Assembly (NCBI GenBank): GCA_965246805.1
Contig: CBDFFO010000003.1
Location: 124,001 to 188,000 of the forward strand
Direction: 5' to 3'
DNA length: 64,000 nt
DNA from: Schlegelella_A sp965246805
Lineage (GTDB): Bacteria > Pseudomonadota > Gammaproteobacteria > Burkholderiales > Burkholderiaceae_C
The translations under genes were made by a program, and so were the position numbers. Under the pieces are notes generated by a model, which was given only the letters and a program-made list of their open reading frames with translations, did not search any database and had not been told where the DNA came from. Each line of letters opens with the position of its first letter. The first letter of the stretch is position 1. This document shows positions 26,811-35,895 of the stretch, piece after piece.

Positions 26811-27677
26811 ATGCGCTTCCTGGCCCGTTTCACGGCGATGCACATCGCTCTCGGCGTGTCGTTCGCGGTCCACGCACTGCTGCTGGGGATTCGTTTCGTC
26901 GATCCCGAAACGGTGGCGCGCCTCTTCCAGGACACGGCGCTCGAAGTGGTCTTGGTCAACGCGAAGTCGAACGAGGCGCCGTCGAAGGCACAGGCCATCG
27001 CGCAATCGAACCTCGCGGGCGGCGGTGAAGCGGCCACTGGCCGTGCAACCTCGCCGCTGCCCCCGTCCACCATCACCGAAATCGGCGACGCGAACGAGAA
27101 CACGCGTCGGCAGATCGAGCAACTGCAGGACACGCAGCAGCAACTGCTGACGCAGATCCGCCGCGAGCTCGCGGTGCTGCCGACTTCGGAGCTTACGAAG
27201 GAACAGGGGTCGCCCGACGAGCGCGAGCAGGAAGACCGCCGCCGCCAGCTGGTGCAGATGCTCGCCGAGATCGAGAAGCGCGTGAACGAGGAGAACGCGC
27301 GGCCGAAGAAGCGCTACATCAGCCCAGCCACACGCGAAGAGGTCTACGCGATCTACTACGACCAGCTGCGCCGCAAAATCGAAGACCGCGGCACGCGCAA
27401 CTTCCCCGAGAACCAGGGCAAGAAGCTCTACGGTGAGCTGACGATGAACGTGACGGTCGACTCGGAAGGCCGCGTCGTCGATTCGGAAATCGTGCGCAGT
27501 TCTGGCTCGCGCCTGCTCGATCGGCGCGCGACCGCGATCGTCGCGGCCGCCGGGCCGTTCGGGCGCTTCAGCGCCGAGATGAAGCACAAAGCCGATCAGC
27601 TCGTGATCACGTCGCGCTTTCGTTTCACCCGTGAAGACGGGCTCGAGACCTCGCTCTCGGCAGCGCCCGGCGGCTGA
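26811..27677 (+). CDS. TonB-like energy transducer
   Basis: A 288-residue protein with one N-terminal membrane helix (about residues 9-26), a Gln/Glu-rich coiled-coil periplasmic stalk (about 105-175) and a C-terminal TonB fold (about 200-280, with YGELTMNVTVDSEGRVV). It couples inner-membrane proton motive force to an outer-membrane or envelope partner. No exbB/exbD or receptor gene is nearby. The order RNB exoribonuclease-tonB-aroE-mtgA is, as I recall, conserved in Burkholderiales, so it may not serve iron uptake. Confidence 0.85.
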   Translation: MRFLARFTAMHIALGVSFAVHALLLGIRFVDPETVARLFQDTALEVVLVNAKSNEAPSKAQAIAQSNLAGGGEAATGRATSPLPPSTITEIGDANENTRRQIEQLQDTQQQLLTQIRRELAVLPTSELTKEQGSPDEREQEDRRRQLVQMLAEIEKRVNEENARPKKRYISPATREEVYAIYYDQLRRKIEDRGTRNFPENQGKKLYGELTMNVTVDSEGRVVDSEIVRSSGSRLLDRRATAIVAAAGPFGRFSAEMKHKADQLVITSRFRFTREDGLETSLSAAPGG

Positions 27678-27755
27678 CGATGACAACGCGTGCGAACGGC
27701 CTCCCATTTGGCCCGCCTCGTGCGGCGCCGCGCTGAGAACCGGACGCGGGCCGGC

Positions 27756-28643
27756 ATGGATCGCTACGCCGTTGCCGGCAACCCGGTCGAGCACAGTCAG
27801 TCGCCGCTCATTCACGCGGCGTTCGCGTCGGCGCTCGGCGAGTCGATGGTCTACGAGCGCCTGCTCTGCCCGCTCAATGCGTTCGCCACGACGATGCGTC
27901 GCTTCGAAGCCACCGGCGCGCGCGGCGGCAACGTCACTGTGCCGTTCAAGTTCGAGGCGTTCGACCTCGCCCACCGCAGAACGGCGCGCGCCCAACTCGC
28001 CGGCGCGTGCAACACCTTGCGCTTCGACGCCGAGGGTTGGCTCGGTGACAACACCGACGGCGTCGGGCTGGTTTTCGATATCGAGCACAACGCGGGGGTC
28101 GTGATCGCGGGCCTGCGCGTGCTGCTGGTCGGTGCCGGTGGCGCGGCGTCCGGCGTGCTCGGGCCGCTCGTCGAAGCGCGACCGCGCGAGATCGTGGTCG
28201 TGAACCGGGGAGTCGAGCGGGCCCGCGCGCTGGTCGGTCGGCATTCCGCGTTGGCCCGTGGCGACGGCGCGCAAACGCCGGTGGCTCTGTCGGCACGCGC
28301 CATCGGCGATGCGGGCGATGCCTTCGATGTCGTCATCAACGCCACGTCGAGCAGCCTCGCCGGTCACGCCTCGCCCGTCCCGATCCGTGTGCTGCGAACA
28401 GGAACCTTGGCGATCGACCTGATGTACGGCGCGATGGCCGTGCCATTCCTGCACTGGGCCACGGAACATGGCGCCGTCGCACGCGACGGGCTCGGCATGC
28501 TCGTCGAGCAAGCCGCCGAGTCGTTTCATCTCTTTCGCGGGCGGCGGCCGGAGACGGCGTCGGTGCTGGCCGCGTTGCGCGCACGGTCGAAGGGCGCCGG
28601 GCCGGCGACCCCGCCGCCAGACGCCTCCGCTGCCACACGTTGA
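27756..28643 (+). CDS. aroE: Shikimate dehydrogenase (NADP)
   Basis: A 295-residue enzyme reducing 3-dehydroshikimate to shikimate. The substrate site shows SQSP near residue 15, NVTVPFK with the catalytic Lys, and DNTDG; the nucleotide site is LLVGAGGAASG. ATG 27756 gives the family N-terminus MDRYAVAGNPVEHS. The C-terminus carries about 20 extra Pro/Ala-rich residues. mtgA begins 4 nt downstream. Confidence 0.95.
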   Translation: MDRYAVAGNPVEHSQSPLIHAAFASALGESMVYERLLCPLNAFATTMRRFEATGARGGNVTVPFKFEAFDLAHRRTARAQLAGACNTLRFDAEGWLGDNTDGVGLVFDIEHNAGVVIAGLRVLLVGAGGAASGVLGPLVEARPREIVVVNRGVERARALVGRHSALARGDGAQTPVALSARAIGDAGDAFDVVINATSSSLAGHASPVPIRVLRTGTLAIDLMYGAMAVPFLHWATEHGAVARDGLGMLVEQAAESFHLFRGRRPETASVLAALRARSKGAGPATPPPDASAATR

Positions 28644-28647
28644 CCCG

Positions 28648-29412
28648 ATGCTTCGCACGCTCGGCCGTTTGATGGCGCTCTGGTTGCTCGCGCTTCTCGG
28701 CCTTCAGCTCTTTTTCGTGCTGCGCGTGGCGGCGATGAGCCTCGTCGATCCGCAGTCGACCGCATTCCAACGCTCCGAGGCCTGGCGCATCGCGACGTCC
28801 CCGCGCGCAGTGACATGGCGCGAAGCGTGGATCGACGGCCGGCACATCTCGGCCACGCTGAAACGCGCGGTGATCGCGTCAGAAGACGCCGGCTTCGTCG
28901 AACACAGCGGCGTCGAGTGGGACGCGGTCGAAAAAGCATGGGGGAAGAACCAGCGCGCCGAAGTGCGGGCTGACCGAACCGCCGACCGAGGCGCACGCGC
29001 GCCGACCCGGGGGGCGTCGGCGGTCGGCGTGCGGCGTGAACCGAAGGTGATGGGCGGTTCGACCATCACTCAGCAACTCGCGAAGAATCTTTTCTTGAGC
29101 GGCGAGCGCAGCCTGCCGCGCAAGGCGCAGGAGGCGGTGATCGCCTACGCACTCGAAATCTGCTTGAGCAAGCGGCGCATCCTCGAGATCTACCTGAACA
29201 ACGTCGAGTGGGGCGAAGGCGTCTTCGGTGCCGAGGCGGCGGCGCGTCACTATTTTCACGTCGGCGCCGATCATCTCGGCGCGCAGCAGGCGGCGCAGCT
29301 CGCGGTGATGCTGCCCGCGCCGAAACGGTTCGAGCGCAATCCAGCGTCGAACTACGTGATGGCTCGTGCCGGCGTCGTGGTGTCGCGCATGGGCGCGGTC
29401 GCGTTGCCATGA
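28648..29412 (+). CDS. mtgA: Monofunctional biosynthetic peptidoglycan transglycosylase
   Basis: A 254-residue GT51 glycosyltransferase that polymerises lipid II. One N-terminal membrane helix (about residues 7-30), then the catalytic EDAGFVEHSGVEWDA with its Glu, GGSTITQQLAKNLFL and the RKAQEAVIAYALE segment. An Arg/Ala-rich linker of about 30 residues (110-140) interrupts the domain before GGSTITQ; such linkers vary in length in this group. Start ATG 28648 lies 4 nt after aroE. Confidence 0.94.
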   Translation: MLRTLGRLMALWLLALLGLQLFFVLRVAAMSLVDPQSTAFQRSEAWRIATSPRAVTWREAWIDGRHISATLKRAVIASEDAGFVEHSGVEWDAVEKAWGKNQRAEVRADRTADRGARAPTRGASAVGVRREPKVMGGSTITQQLAKNLFLSGERSLPRKAQEAVIAYALEICLSKRRILEIYLNNVEWGEGVFGAEAAARHYFHVGADHLGAQQAAQLAVMLPAPKRFERNPASNYVMARAGVVVSRMGAVALP

Positions 29413-29452
29413 GGGTCGCCGCGCCGGCAACGATGGCGCCCCTGCTGCCAGA

Positions 29453-30067
29453 ATGATCGCCATGTCGGCATCCCTCACCGAAGAAATCGCGGCGATGGCC
29501 GCACGACTCATCGTCGATGAAGGCCTCGACTACGGCCCGGCCAAGCGCCGCGCCGCGAAGAGCCTTGCCGGCCCCGGTCGCCGCGTCGAGCTGCCCGACA
29601 ACGACGAACTGGAAGACGAGGTGCGCGCCTACCTCGAACTCTTCTGCGCCGACACCCAGCCGCGCGAACTCGCGGTGCTGCGACGCATCGCGTTGACCTG
29701 GATGGAGCGCATGGCCGCGTTCCGGCCCCACCTCGTCGGCGCCGTGTGGCGGGGAACGGCGACGCGGCTTAACGACGTCCATATCGAGCTTTACTGCGAC
29801 GACTCGAAGGCCGCTGAACTCGCGCTGATCGATGGCCGCATCGATCACGACGCCGGGAGCACGAACGGGCCACGCGGGCGCCTGGTCGATGTGCTGCACG
29901 TCTCGACCCGCTCGCCCGATCTGGAAATGGCCGTCGTGGTCGCGTTCACCGTGCTCGACTACGACGACCTGCGGGGTGCTTTGAAGCTCGATGGCCGCGC
30001 TCGCGCGCCCCGCGGCAACCTGGCTGCGGTGCGCGCGATGGTCGCGGTCGATCCGTTTCGGGAATGA
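29453..30067 (+). CDS. Conserved hypothetical protein, family of unknown function
   Basis: A 204-residue soluble protein without signal peptide or membrane helix. I recall similar genes downstream of mtgA in Burkholderiales, some labelled UDP-N-acetylmuramate-alanine ligase, but no ligase motif is present here. The stretch WRGTATRLNDVHIELYCDD faintly recalls nucleotidyltransferase cores. A second ATG at 29462 could be the true start; neither has a good ribosome binding site. The stop overlaps the next gene by 4 nt (ATGA). Confidence 0.75.
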   Translation: MIAMSASLTEEIAAMAARLIVDEGLDYGPAKRRAAKSLAGPGRRVELPDNDELEDEVRAYLELFCADTQPRELAVLRRIALTWMERMAAFRPHLVGAVWRGTATRLNDVHIELYCDDSKAAELALIDGRIDHDAGSTNGPRGRLVDVLHVSTRSPDLEMAVVVAFTVLDYDDLRGALKLDGRARAPRGNLAAVRAMVAVDPFRE

Positions 30068-30597
30068 ATAGGCGCCGCGCCGCCCTCGGCATCGGAGCCG
30101 GCGCCCTCGCCGTGCTGGCCGGAGCCGGCGTGGCGTGGCAGCGCCGTGGGGGTCCTGCCTTTGCCGCGCCCGACGCGGTCGACGCGTGGTGGTCGCAGCG
30201 CTTCCAGCGGCTCGACAGCACCGAGCCTCTGCAAACGAGCTCCTTGCGGGGCAAGCCGCTGCTGCTCAATTTTTGGGCACCGTGGTGCGTGCCCTGCGTT
30301 GCGGAACTGCCGCTTTTGGCGGCTTTCGCCGACGCTCACGTTTCGAGCGGATGGCAGGTGCTCGCGCTCGCGATCGATGCGGAAGCGCCGGTGCGCGCCT
30401 TTGTCTTCGCGCATCGGCTGACCTTGCAGGTGGCGCTGGGCGGTGCCGACGGGCTGGCGCTGTCGCATTCACTCGGCAACCGAGCCGGCGGGCTGCCGTT
30501 CAGCGTCGTGTTCGATGCGCGTGGCAAGCTCCGCCAGAGCAAGCTCGGCAGTCTCGACAGCGCCTTGCTGGCCGAATGGGCTCACGTGCGCGACTGA
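30064..30597 (+). CDS. TlpA/ResA-like periplasmic thiol-disulfide protein
   Basis: A 177-residue thioredoxin-fold protein. The start MNRRRAALGIGAGALAVLAG forms a signal or anchor with consecutive arginines; the active site WCVPC has C75 and C78, and the cis-Pro loop is GGLPFSVV. It probably reduces or exchanges disulfides in the periplasm. Coupled to the upstream hypothetical gene by a 4-nt overlap. Confidence 0.88.
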   Translation: MNRRRAALGIGAGALAVLAGAGVAWQRRGGPAFAAPDAVDAWWSQRFQRLDSTEPLQTSSLRGKPLLLNFWAPWCVPCVAELPLLAAFADAHVSSGWQVLALAIDAEAPVRAFVFAHRLTLQVALGGADGLALSHSLGNRAGGLPFSVVFDARGKLRQSKLGSLDSALLAEWAHVRD

Positions 30598-30609
30598 GCA
30601 ATCGTTCAT

Positions 30610-30639
30610 TTGTCAACTGGCTTTAATCGCGCCTAAAAA
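30610..30639 (+). promoter_or_regulatory. Candidate promoter for accB-accC
   Basis: TTGTCA (30610-30615) and TAAAAA (30634-30639) are spaced 18 nt. The region is the most AT-rich stretch locally and lies 110 nt before the accB ATG, leaving a leader of about 100 nt. Prediction by eye. Confidence 0.4.
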
Positions 30640-30749
30640 GCGTAAAGTGCGCGGCTTCGTGTGGCGAGCAGGCGTCCCGACCGACCTTCGGCATGAAGGT
30701 TTGGAAGCGGCCCGAGGCAGCCGGCGGCTGGCATCAACGAAAGCGCGCG

Positions 30750-31199
30750 ATGGACTTGAGAAAACTGAAGACGTTGATCGATCTGGTTTCAGAGTCGAAT
30801 ATTTCAGAACTTGAAATCGTCGAAGCGGACGGAAAAGTTCGCATCGTGAAAGCGGCACACCCCGTGGAAGCCGCCCCTGTGACGTACCAGGCGGCAGCGC
30901 CGGCCACCGCTCAGGCGGCGTCGGCAGCGGTCGTCGCGCCGACTGAAACCGCGCCGGTCGACACAAGGCACGTGGTGACGTCGCCGATGGTCGGCACCTT
31001 CTATCGGTCCGCTAGCCCGGGCTCGCCGCCGTTCGCGGAACTCGGCTCGACCGTCAAGGAAGGCGAAGCCATCTGCATCATCGAGGCGATGAAGATCATG
31101 AACGAGATCGAAGCCGACAAAAGCGGCACGGTCCGGGAGATCCTGTGCGAGAACGGCCAAGCGGTGGAATTTGGCCAACCGCTTTTCATCGTCGACTGA
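30750..31199 (+). CDS. accB: Biotin carboxyl carrier protein of acetyl-CoA carboxylase
   Basis: A 149-residue carrier that moves carboxylated biotin between AccC and the carboxyltransferase. A helical N-terminus, an Ala/Thr/Pro-rich linker (about residues 40-70) and the biotinyl domain with EAMKIMNEI, whose K115 is biotinylated. ATG 30750 matches the family start MDLRKLKTLIDLV. aroQ, which often precedes accB in Proteobacteria, is absent; accC starts 16 nt downstream. Confidence 0.97.
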   Translation: MDLRKLKTLIDLVSESNISELEIVEADGKVRIVKAAHPVEAAPVTYQAAAPATAQAASAAVVAPTETAPVDTRHVVTSPMVGTFYRSASPGSPPFAELGSTVKEGEAICIIEAMKIMNEIEADKSGTVREILCENGQAVEFGQPLFIVD

Positions 31200-31215
31200 G
31201 GCGCGACTCTTGGCC

Positions 31216-32565
31216 ATGTTCAAGAAGGTCCTGATCGCCAACCGCGGCGAGATCGCACTGCGTATCCAGCGCGCGTGCCGTGAACTCGACATCAAGTCGG
31301 TGATTGTCTATTCGGAGGCCGACCGCGACGCGAAGTACGTGAAGCTCGCCGACGAGGCGGTGTGCATCGGCCCGGCGCCGTCGGCCCAGAGCTACCTCAA
31401 CATGCCGGCCATCATTGCGACCGCCGAGGTGACCGACGCCGAAGCGATCCATCCGGGTTACGGCTTCCTCGCGGAGAGCGCCGATTTCGCCGAGCGCGTC
31501 GAGCAGAGCGGGTTCACCTTCATCGGGCCGACGCCCGATTCGATCCGCATCATGGGTGACAAGGTCTCGGCCAAGCAGGCGATGATCAAGTCGGGCGTGC
31601 CCTGCGTGCCGGGCTCGGAAGGGGTATTGCCGGAAGACCCTAAGGAAGTGGTGAAGGCCGCGCGTGCGGTCGGCTACCCGGTGATCATCAAGGCTTCGGG
31701 CGGGGGCGGCGGGCGCGGCATGCGCGTCGTGCACACCGAGGCGGCGCTGCTCTCAGCGGTTCAGACGACGCGGGCCGAGGCCGGCGCCGCGTTCAACAAC
31801 CCGGCGGTCTATCTCGAAAAGTTCCTCGAGAACCCGCGCCACATCGAGATCCAGGTGCTGGCCGACACGCACAAGGCGGCGGTCTGGCTCGGCGAACGCG
31901 ATTGCTCGATGCAGCGCCGCCATCAGAAGATCATCGAAGAAGCGCCGGCGCCGGGCATCCCGCGCCGCGTCATCGAACGCATCGGCGAACGCTGCGCCGC
32001 CGCGTGCCGCAAGATCGGCTATCGCGGCGCCGGCACGTTCGAGTTCCTGTACGAGAACGGCGAGTTCTTCTTCATCGAGATGAACACGCGGGTGCAGGTC
32101 GAGCATCCGGTGACCGAATGGGTGACGGGGATCGACATCGTGCAAATGCAGATCCGCATCGCGGCCGGCGAGAAGCTGCCTTTCGCGCAGCGCAACATCC
32201 CGTGCCGCGGCCACTCGATCGAGTGCCGGATCAATGCCGAGGACGCTTGGAAGTTCACGCCGTCGCCAGGCCGCATCACGACGTGGCATCCGCCCGGCGG
32301 ACCGGGCGTGCGCGTCGATTCGCACGCCTACACCAACTACGTGGTGCCGCCGAACTACGACTCGATGATCGGCAAGATCATCGTGCATGCCGACACTCGT
32401 GAGCAGGCGTTGGCGCGGATGCGGATCGCGCTCTCGGAGACCGTCGTCGAAGGCATCCTCACGAACATCCCGCTGCACCGCGAGCTGATGGCCGATGCAA
32501 AGTTCATCGAAGGCGGCACCAGCATCCACTATCTGGAAGGCTGGCTCGGACTGCACAAGCGCTAA
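31216..32565 (+). CDS. accC: Biotin carboxylase subunit of acetyl-CoA carboxylase
   Basis: A 449-residue ATP-grasp enzyme that carboxylates AccB-biotin. Key motifs are KVLIANRGEIALRI, the glycine-rich KASGGGGGRGM, GERDCSMQRRHQK and EMNTRVQVEHPVTE. Length equals E. coli AccC. ATG 31216 is the family start. It lies between accB and prmA in one transcription unit; prmA begins 6 nt after the stop. Confidence 0.98.
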   Translation: MFKKVLIANRGEIALRIQRACRELDIKSVIVYSEADRDAKYVKLADEAVCIGPAPSAQSYLNMPAIIATAEVTDAEAIHPGYGFLAESADFAERVEQSGFTFIGPTPDSIRIMGDKVSAKQAMIKSGVPCVPGSEGVLPEDPKEVVKAARAVGYPVIIKASGGGGGRGMRVVHTEAALLSAVQTTRAEAGAAFNNPAVYLEKFLENPRHIEIQVLADTHKAAVWLGERDCSMQRRHQKIIEEAPAPGIPRRVIERIGERCAAACRKIGYRGAGTFEFLYENGEFFFIEMNTRVQVEHPVTEWVTGIDIVQMQIRIAAGEKLPFAQRNIPCRGHSIECRINAEDAWKFTPSPGRITTWHPPGGPGVRVDSHAYTNYVVPPNYDSMIGKIIVHADTREQALARMRIALSETVVEGILTNIPLHRELMADAKFIEGGTSIHYLEGWLGLHKR

Positions 32566-32571
32566 CGCTCG

Positions 32572-33471
32572 ATGATCGAGCTGACGTTCACCGCGCCGGC
32601 CGCGATCCTCGACGCCGTGTCCGATCGCCTGACGGATGAGCTCGACGCGTTGTCGGTGTCGGTCACCGATGCCGACGCCGGCACGGGTGACGAGCATGCA
32701 AAGTTTGGCGAACCCGGCATGCCGATCGATGCGTTGGCCTGGGAGCGCTCGGCCGTGAGCGCGCTCTTCACGACGACCGACTCGGCGCAGCGCGCGGCGA
32801 CGCAACTGCTGGCCATGCATGGCGAGGGCGGCCTCGTCATCGACGGGGTTGCGGCAGTCGACGACGACGGCTGGGTGCGCAAGAGCCAGGCGCAGTTCGA
32901 ATCGACTGCGGTGACGAGCGATTTCTGGATCGTGCCGACATGGCGCGAGCCACCGCCCGAAGCGGCGCGCGTGATCCGCCTCGACCCGGGGCTCGCGTTC
33001 GGCACCGGCACGCATCCGACCACGCGCATGTGCCTGCGCTGGATCGCAACGCAACCGGGGGAAACCACGTCGGCATGGCAACGCGCGCTCGATTACGGAT
33101 GTGGCTCGGGCATCCTCGCGATCGGCGCGGCGCTTTTCGGCGCGAAGGACATCGACGCTGTCGACATCGATCCGGCTGCCGTCGACGCCACACGTGCGAA
33201 TGCGCACGCCAACGGTGTCAGCTTGCGCGCCGGCCTGCCCGAGCAGGCGCGCGGCCGTTACGCGCTCGTGCTGGCCAACATCCTCGCGACGCCGCTCAAA
33301 TTGCTGGCGCCCGTGCTGTGCGCTCACGTCGGCGCGGGCGGCCATCTGGTGCTCGCCGGCATCCTCGAGCGACAGGCCGACGACCTGCAGCAGGCCTACG
33401 CGCCGTTCATCGCGCTCGACGTGGTCGACCTTGAAGACGGCTGGATCACGATGGCTGCAATGCAGCGGTGA
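32572..33471 (+). CDS. prmA: Ribosomal protein L11 methyltransferase
   Basis: A 299-residue SAM-dependent enzyme trimethylating L11 lysines. An N-terminal substrate domain precedes LDPGLAFGTGTHPTT, the SAM motif LDYGCGSGILAI and LANILATPL. The order accB-accC-prmA is conserved in Betaproteobacteria. DUF3426 gene starts 25 nt downstream. Confidence 0.96.
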   Translation: MIELTFTAPAAILDAVSDRLTDELDALSVSVTDADAGTGDEHAKFGEPGMPIDALAWERSAVSALFTTTDSAQRAATQLLAMHGEGGLVIDGVAAVDDDGWVRKSQAQFESTAVTSDFWIVPTWREPPPEAARVIRLDPGLAFGTGTHPTTRMCLRWIATQPGETTSAWQRALDYGCGSGILAIGAALFGAKDIDAVDIDPAAVDATRANAHANGVSLRAGLPEQARGRYALVLANILATPLKLLAPVLCAHVGAGGHLVLAGILERQADDLQQAYAPFIALDVVDLEDGWITMAAMQR

Positions 33472-33496
33472 AAGAGCCGCATGGCATCATCCCCGC

Positions 33497-34843
33497 ATGA
33501 GTCTGGCCACGCGTTGCACGTCTTGCGGAACCGTCTTTCGCGTCGTCCAGGACCAGCTCAAGATTTCTGAAGGCTGGGTCCGATGCGGCCAGTGCAGCGA
33601 GGTGTTCAACGCCGTCGACACGCTGTTCGACGTCGATCGCAACGCAGCGCCGGCCGTGCCGACATCGAACGCGCCTGCCCCGCCCACCGCCGCCACGGCC
33701 CAACCGCTCGCCGACGAACCGGACGAGCCGCCCCCCTTCAGCGACACCGACGTGATGCTGTCGGCCGATGAACTGCTCGAGTTCGAAAGGTGGGGCGCGG
33801 CGAACTCGCGGACCGCGGACGCGGTCCATGTCGCGGCTCCGGTCAAGGTCGATAGGCGGTTGACGGCGATCGAAGTCGACGTCGCGCGACCGCCGACCGC
33901 GCCGGTGCCGACGGCTCCCGCGCAGAACGTGCCGGCGACGAGGACGGCGGCATCGGCTGCGGCTGCGGCATCGGCTGCGGCATCGGCATCGCCATCGGCA
34001 TCGGCATCGGCATCGGCTGCGGCTGCGGCATCGACGATGACGTTGATTGCGAACGCGTCGCTCGCCGCACCGAATCTCGACAACGGCACAGCGCCGGTTG
34101 CGCGGCCGGCCAGGTCCGAAGCAACCGCTGTCGACATCGACGTCGATGCGGCCGCACCGATCGAAGTGCGGAGCCCTGCGAAGGCTGCCTCGCGCAAGTT
34201 GGCACGTCGTTCCCGCCTCCGTGCCGACTTCAAGGATGCGCGCTTCGATGCGGGCAGTGCCGAAAGCGATCTCGACATCGATGCCGAAGTCGCGGCCGCG
34301 CTCGACAACGACCCGCGGCGGATCCGCAAACGCCGACCCGAATTCCTGCGCCGCGCCGAGAGTGCCGCACGCTGGAACAGCCGGCCCGCGCAAATCGCGC
34401 TGGCGTTGCTGTCGACGGTGGCGGGGCTAGCGTTGGGCGCGCAGGTCGCCCATCATTTCCGCGACGACGCGGCGGCGCGCTGGCCCGCCGCCAGGCCCGC
34501 ATTCCAGAGCTGGTGCGGGGTGGTGGGTTGCAGCGTCGAGGCGCCACGGGCGATCGACGACATCGCGGTCGAGAGCACCACGCTCGCGCAAGGCAGTACG
34601 CCAGATTCGTTCAAGCTCGCGGTGATGTTGCGCAGCCGCGGCCGGGTCGCGTTGCTGACCCCTTCGGTGAGCCTCACCCTCACCGATCTCAACGGCACCA
34701 TCATCTCGCGCAAGGTGATGACGCCGGCCGATTTCCGCGTGCCCGCGGTGATCGGGCCGGGCGCCGAAACGTCGTTGAAGGCGACCTTGAGCACGCCGAA
34801 CGCTCGCGTCACCGGCTACACGGTTGAAACCTTCTACCCTTGA
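33497..34843 (+). CDS. Zinc-ribbon and DUF3426 domain membrane protein
   Basis: A 448-residue protein. An N-terminal zinc ribbon has C7/C10 and C30/C33. A long disordered middle includes a pure Ala/Ser/Pro block at residues 151-179. One membrane helix (about 299-318) precedes a C-terminal DUF3426 domain (about 330-448) that should be periplasmic. The cytoplasmic zinc ribbon and outside domain suggest a signalling or envelope role, but none is established. Standard neighbour of prmA in this order. Confidence 0.88.
   Translation: MSLATRCTSCGTVFRVVQDQLKISEGWVRCGQCSEVFNAVDTLFDVDRNAAPAVPTSNAPAPPTAATAQPLADEPDEPPPFSDTDVMLSADELLEFERWGAANSRTADAVHVAAPVKVDRRLTAIEVDVARPPTAPVPTAPAQNVPATRTAASAAAAASAAASASPSASASASAAAAASTMTLIANASLAAPNLDNGTAPVARPARSEATAVDIDVDAAAPIEVRSPAKAASRKLARRSRLRADFKDARFDAGSAESDLDIDAEVAAALDNDPRRIRKRRPEFLRRAESAARWNSRPAQIALALLSTVAGLALGAQVAHHFRDDAAARWPAARPAFQSWCGVVGCSVEAPRAIDDIAVESTTLAQGSTPDSFKLAVMLRSRGRVALLTPSVSLTLTDLNGTIISRKVMTPADFRVPAVIGPGAETSLKATLSTPNARVTGYTVETFYP
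33947..34033 (+). repeat. In-frame hexanucleotide repeat array
   Basis: About 87 bp built from GGCATC and GGCTGC units, encoding the Ala/Ser block of the DUF3426 protein. Units of six keep the frame, so copy changes would only lengthen or shorten the linker. Confidence 0.8.
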
Positions 34844-34936
34844 TGCGCCACGCCGGCTCCCATCGAGCGTCAGCTCGTCCACGCCATTCGTCGCGGCCTC
34901 GTCGACGCACCACTTGCCCTTGCCCTCGGAGATTCC

Positions 34937-35842
34937 ATGGCTGCACTGATCTGCGGTTCGCTGGCGTTCGACACCATCGCCACCTTCCCGGGCCGCTTCG
35001 CCCAACAAATCCTGCCGGAGCAACTTCACATCCTGAACGTCTCGTTCCTGGTGCCCGAGATGCGACGGGAGTTCGGCGGCTGCGCCGGCAATATCGCCTA
35101 CTCGCTGCACCAGCTCGGCGGTGAACCGGTGGTGATGGCTGCCGTCGGCAGCGACGGCGGCGGCTACCTGGCACGCTTCGAATCGTGGGGGGCGACGACC
35201 CGGTTCGTGCGCACGGTCGAAGACGCGTTCACCGCGCAGGCGATCATCATCACCGACCTCGACAACAACCAGATCACCGCGTTCCACCCGGGCGCGATGC
35301 AGTCGGCGCACGACACCACGGTGACCGACGACACCGGTGTGGACATCGCCATCATCGCGCCCGACGGGCGCGACGCGATGTTGCAGCACGCCGCGCAGCT
35401 GTCGGCCGTGAAGGTGCCGTTCATCTTCGACCCGGGTCAGCAACTGCCGATGTTCGACGGCGAAGACCTGCGCCACTTCGTGGGTCTCGCGAGCTGGATC
35501 GCTGTCAACGACTACGAAGGACAGATGCTGTCGGAGCGCGTGGGTTCGTCGATCGAGTCGCTCTCGAAGTCGCACCTGTCCGGCATCGTCGTCACGCTCG
35601 GCGAAGCCGGCTGCGAGGTTTGGGTCCAGGGCGTGCGCACGCTGATCCCCGGCATGCCGGGGACGGCACTCGTCGATCCGACCGGGTGCGGGGACGCATT
35701 CCGTGCAGCGCTGCTCTACGGCCTCGAGCGCGGCTGGCCGCTCGATCGGTGCGCCGCGCTCGGTAACCGCGTCGGCGCGACGAAGATCGCCTCGCGGGGT
35801 GGACAGAACCATGTGCTGGATCGCACGGTCCTCGCTTTGTAA
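34937..35842 (+). CDS. PfkB family carbohydrate/nucleoside kinase (adenosine-kinase-like)
   Basis: A 301-residue ribokinase-fold kinase. The N-terminal CGSLAFDTI and FGGCAGNIAYSL contact the substrate; the PfkB signature DPTGCGDAFRAAL with its catalytic Asp is near residue 251. Similar genes are often called adenosine kinase in Burkholderiales, but the substrate cannot be read from sequence. ATG 34937 has CGGAG 5 nt upstream. Confidence 0.85.
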   Translation: MAALICGSLAFDTIATFPGRFAQQILPEQLHILNVSFLVPEMRREFGGCAGNIAYSLHQLGGEPVVMAAVGSDGGGYLARFESWGATTRFVRTVEDAFTAQAIIITDLDNNQITAFHPGAMQSAHDTTVTDDTGVDIAIIAPDGRDAMLQHAAQLSAVKVPFIFDPGQQLPMFDGEDLRHFVGLASWIAVNDYEGQMLSERVGSSIESLSKSHLSGIVVTLGEAGCEVWVQGVRTLIPGMPGTALVDPTGCGDAFRAALLYGLERGWPLDRCAALGNRVGATKIASRGGQNHVLDRTVLAL

Positions 35843-35895
35843 TGGCCTGATGGCCCTCACGCATGCCCGCCCCAGCCCTGATACTCGAGAGCATC

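Noticed and set aside
30693..30749. Upstream start that would add 19 residues to AccB
   Set aside because: The added residues are Trp/Arg-rich and unlike AccB; ATG 30750 gives the family N-terminus.
33947..34033. Considered as a CRISPR-like or minisatellite locus
   Set aside because: Units of six without spacers, lying inside a coding frame; a simple coding repeat.
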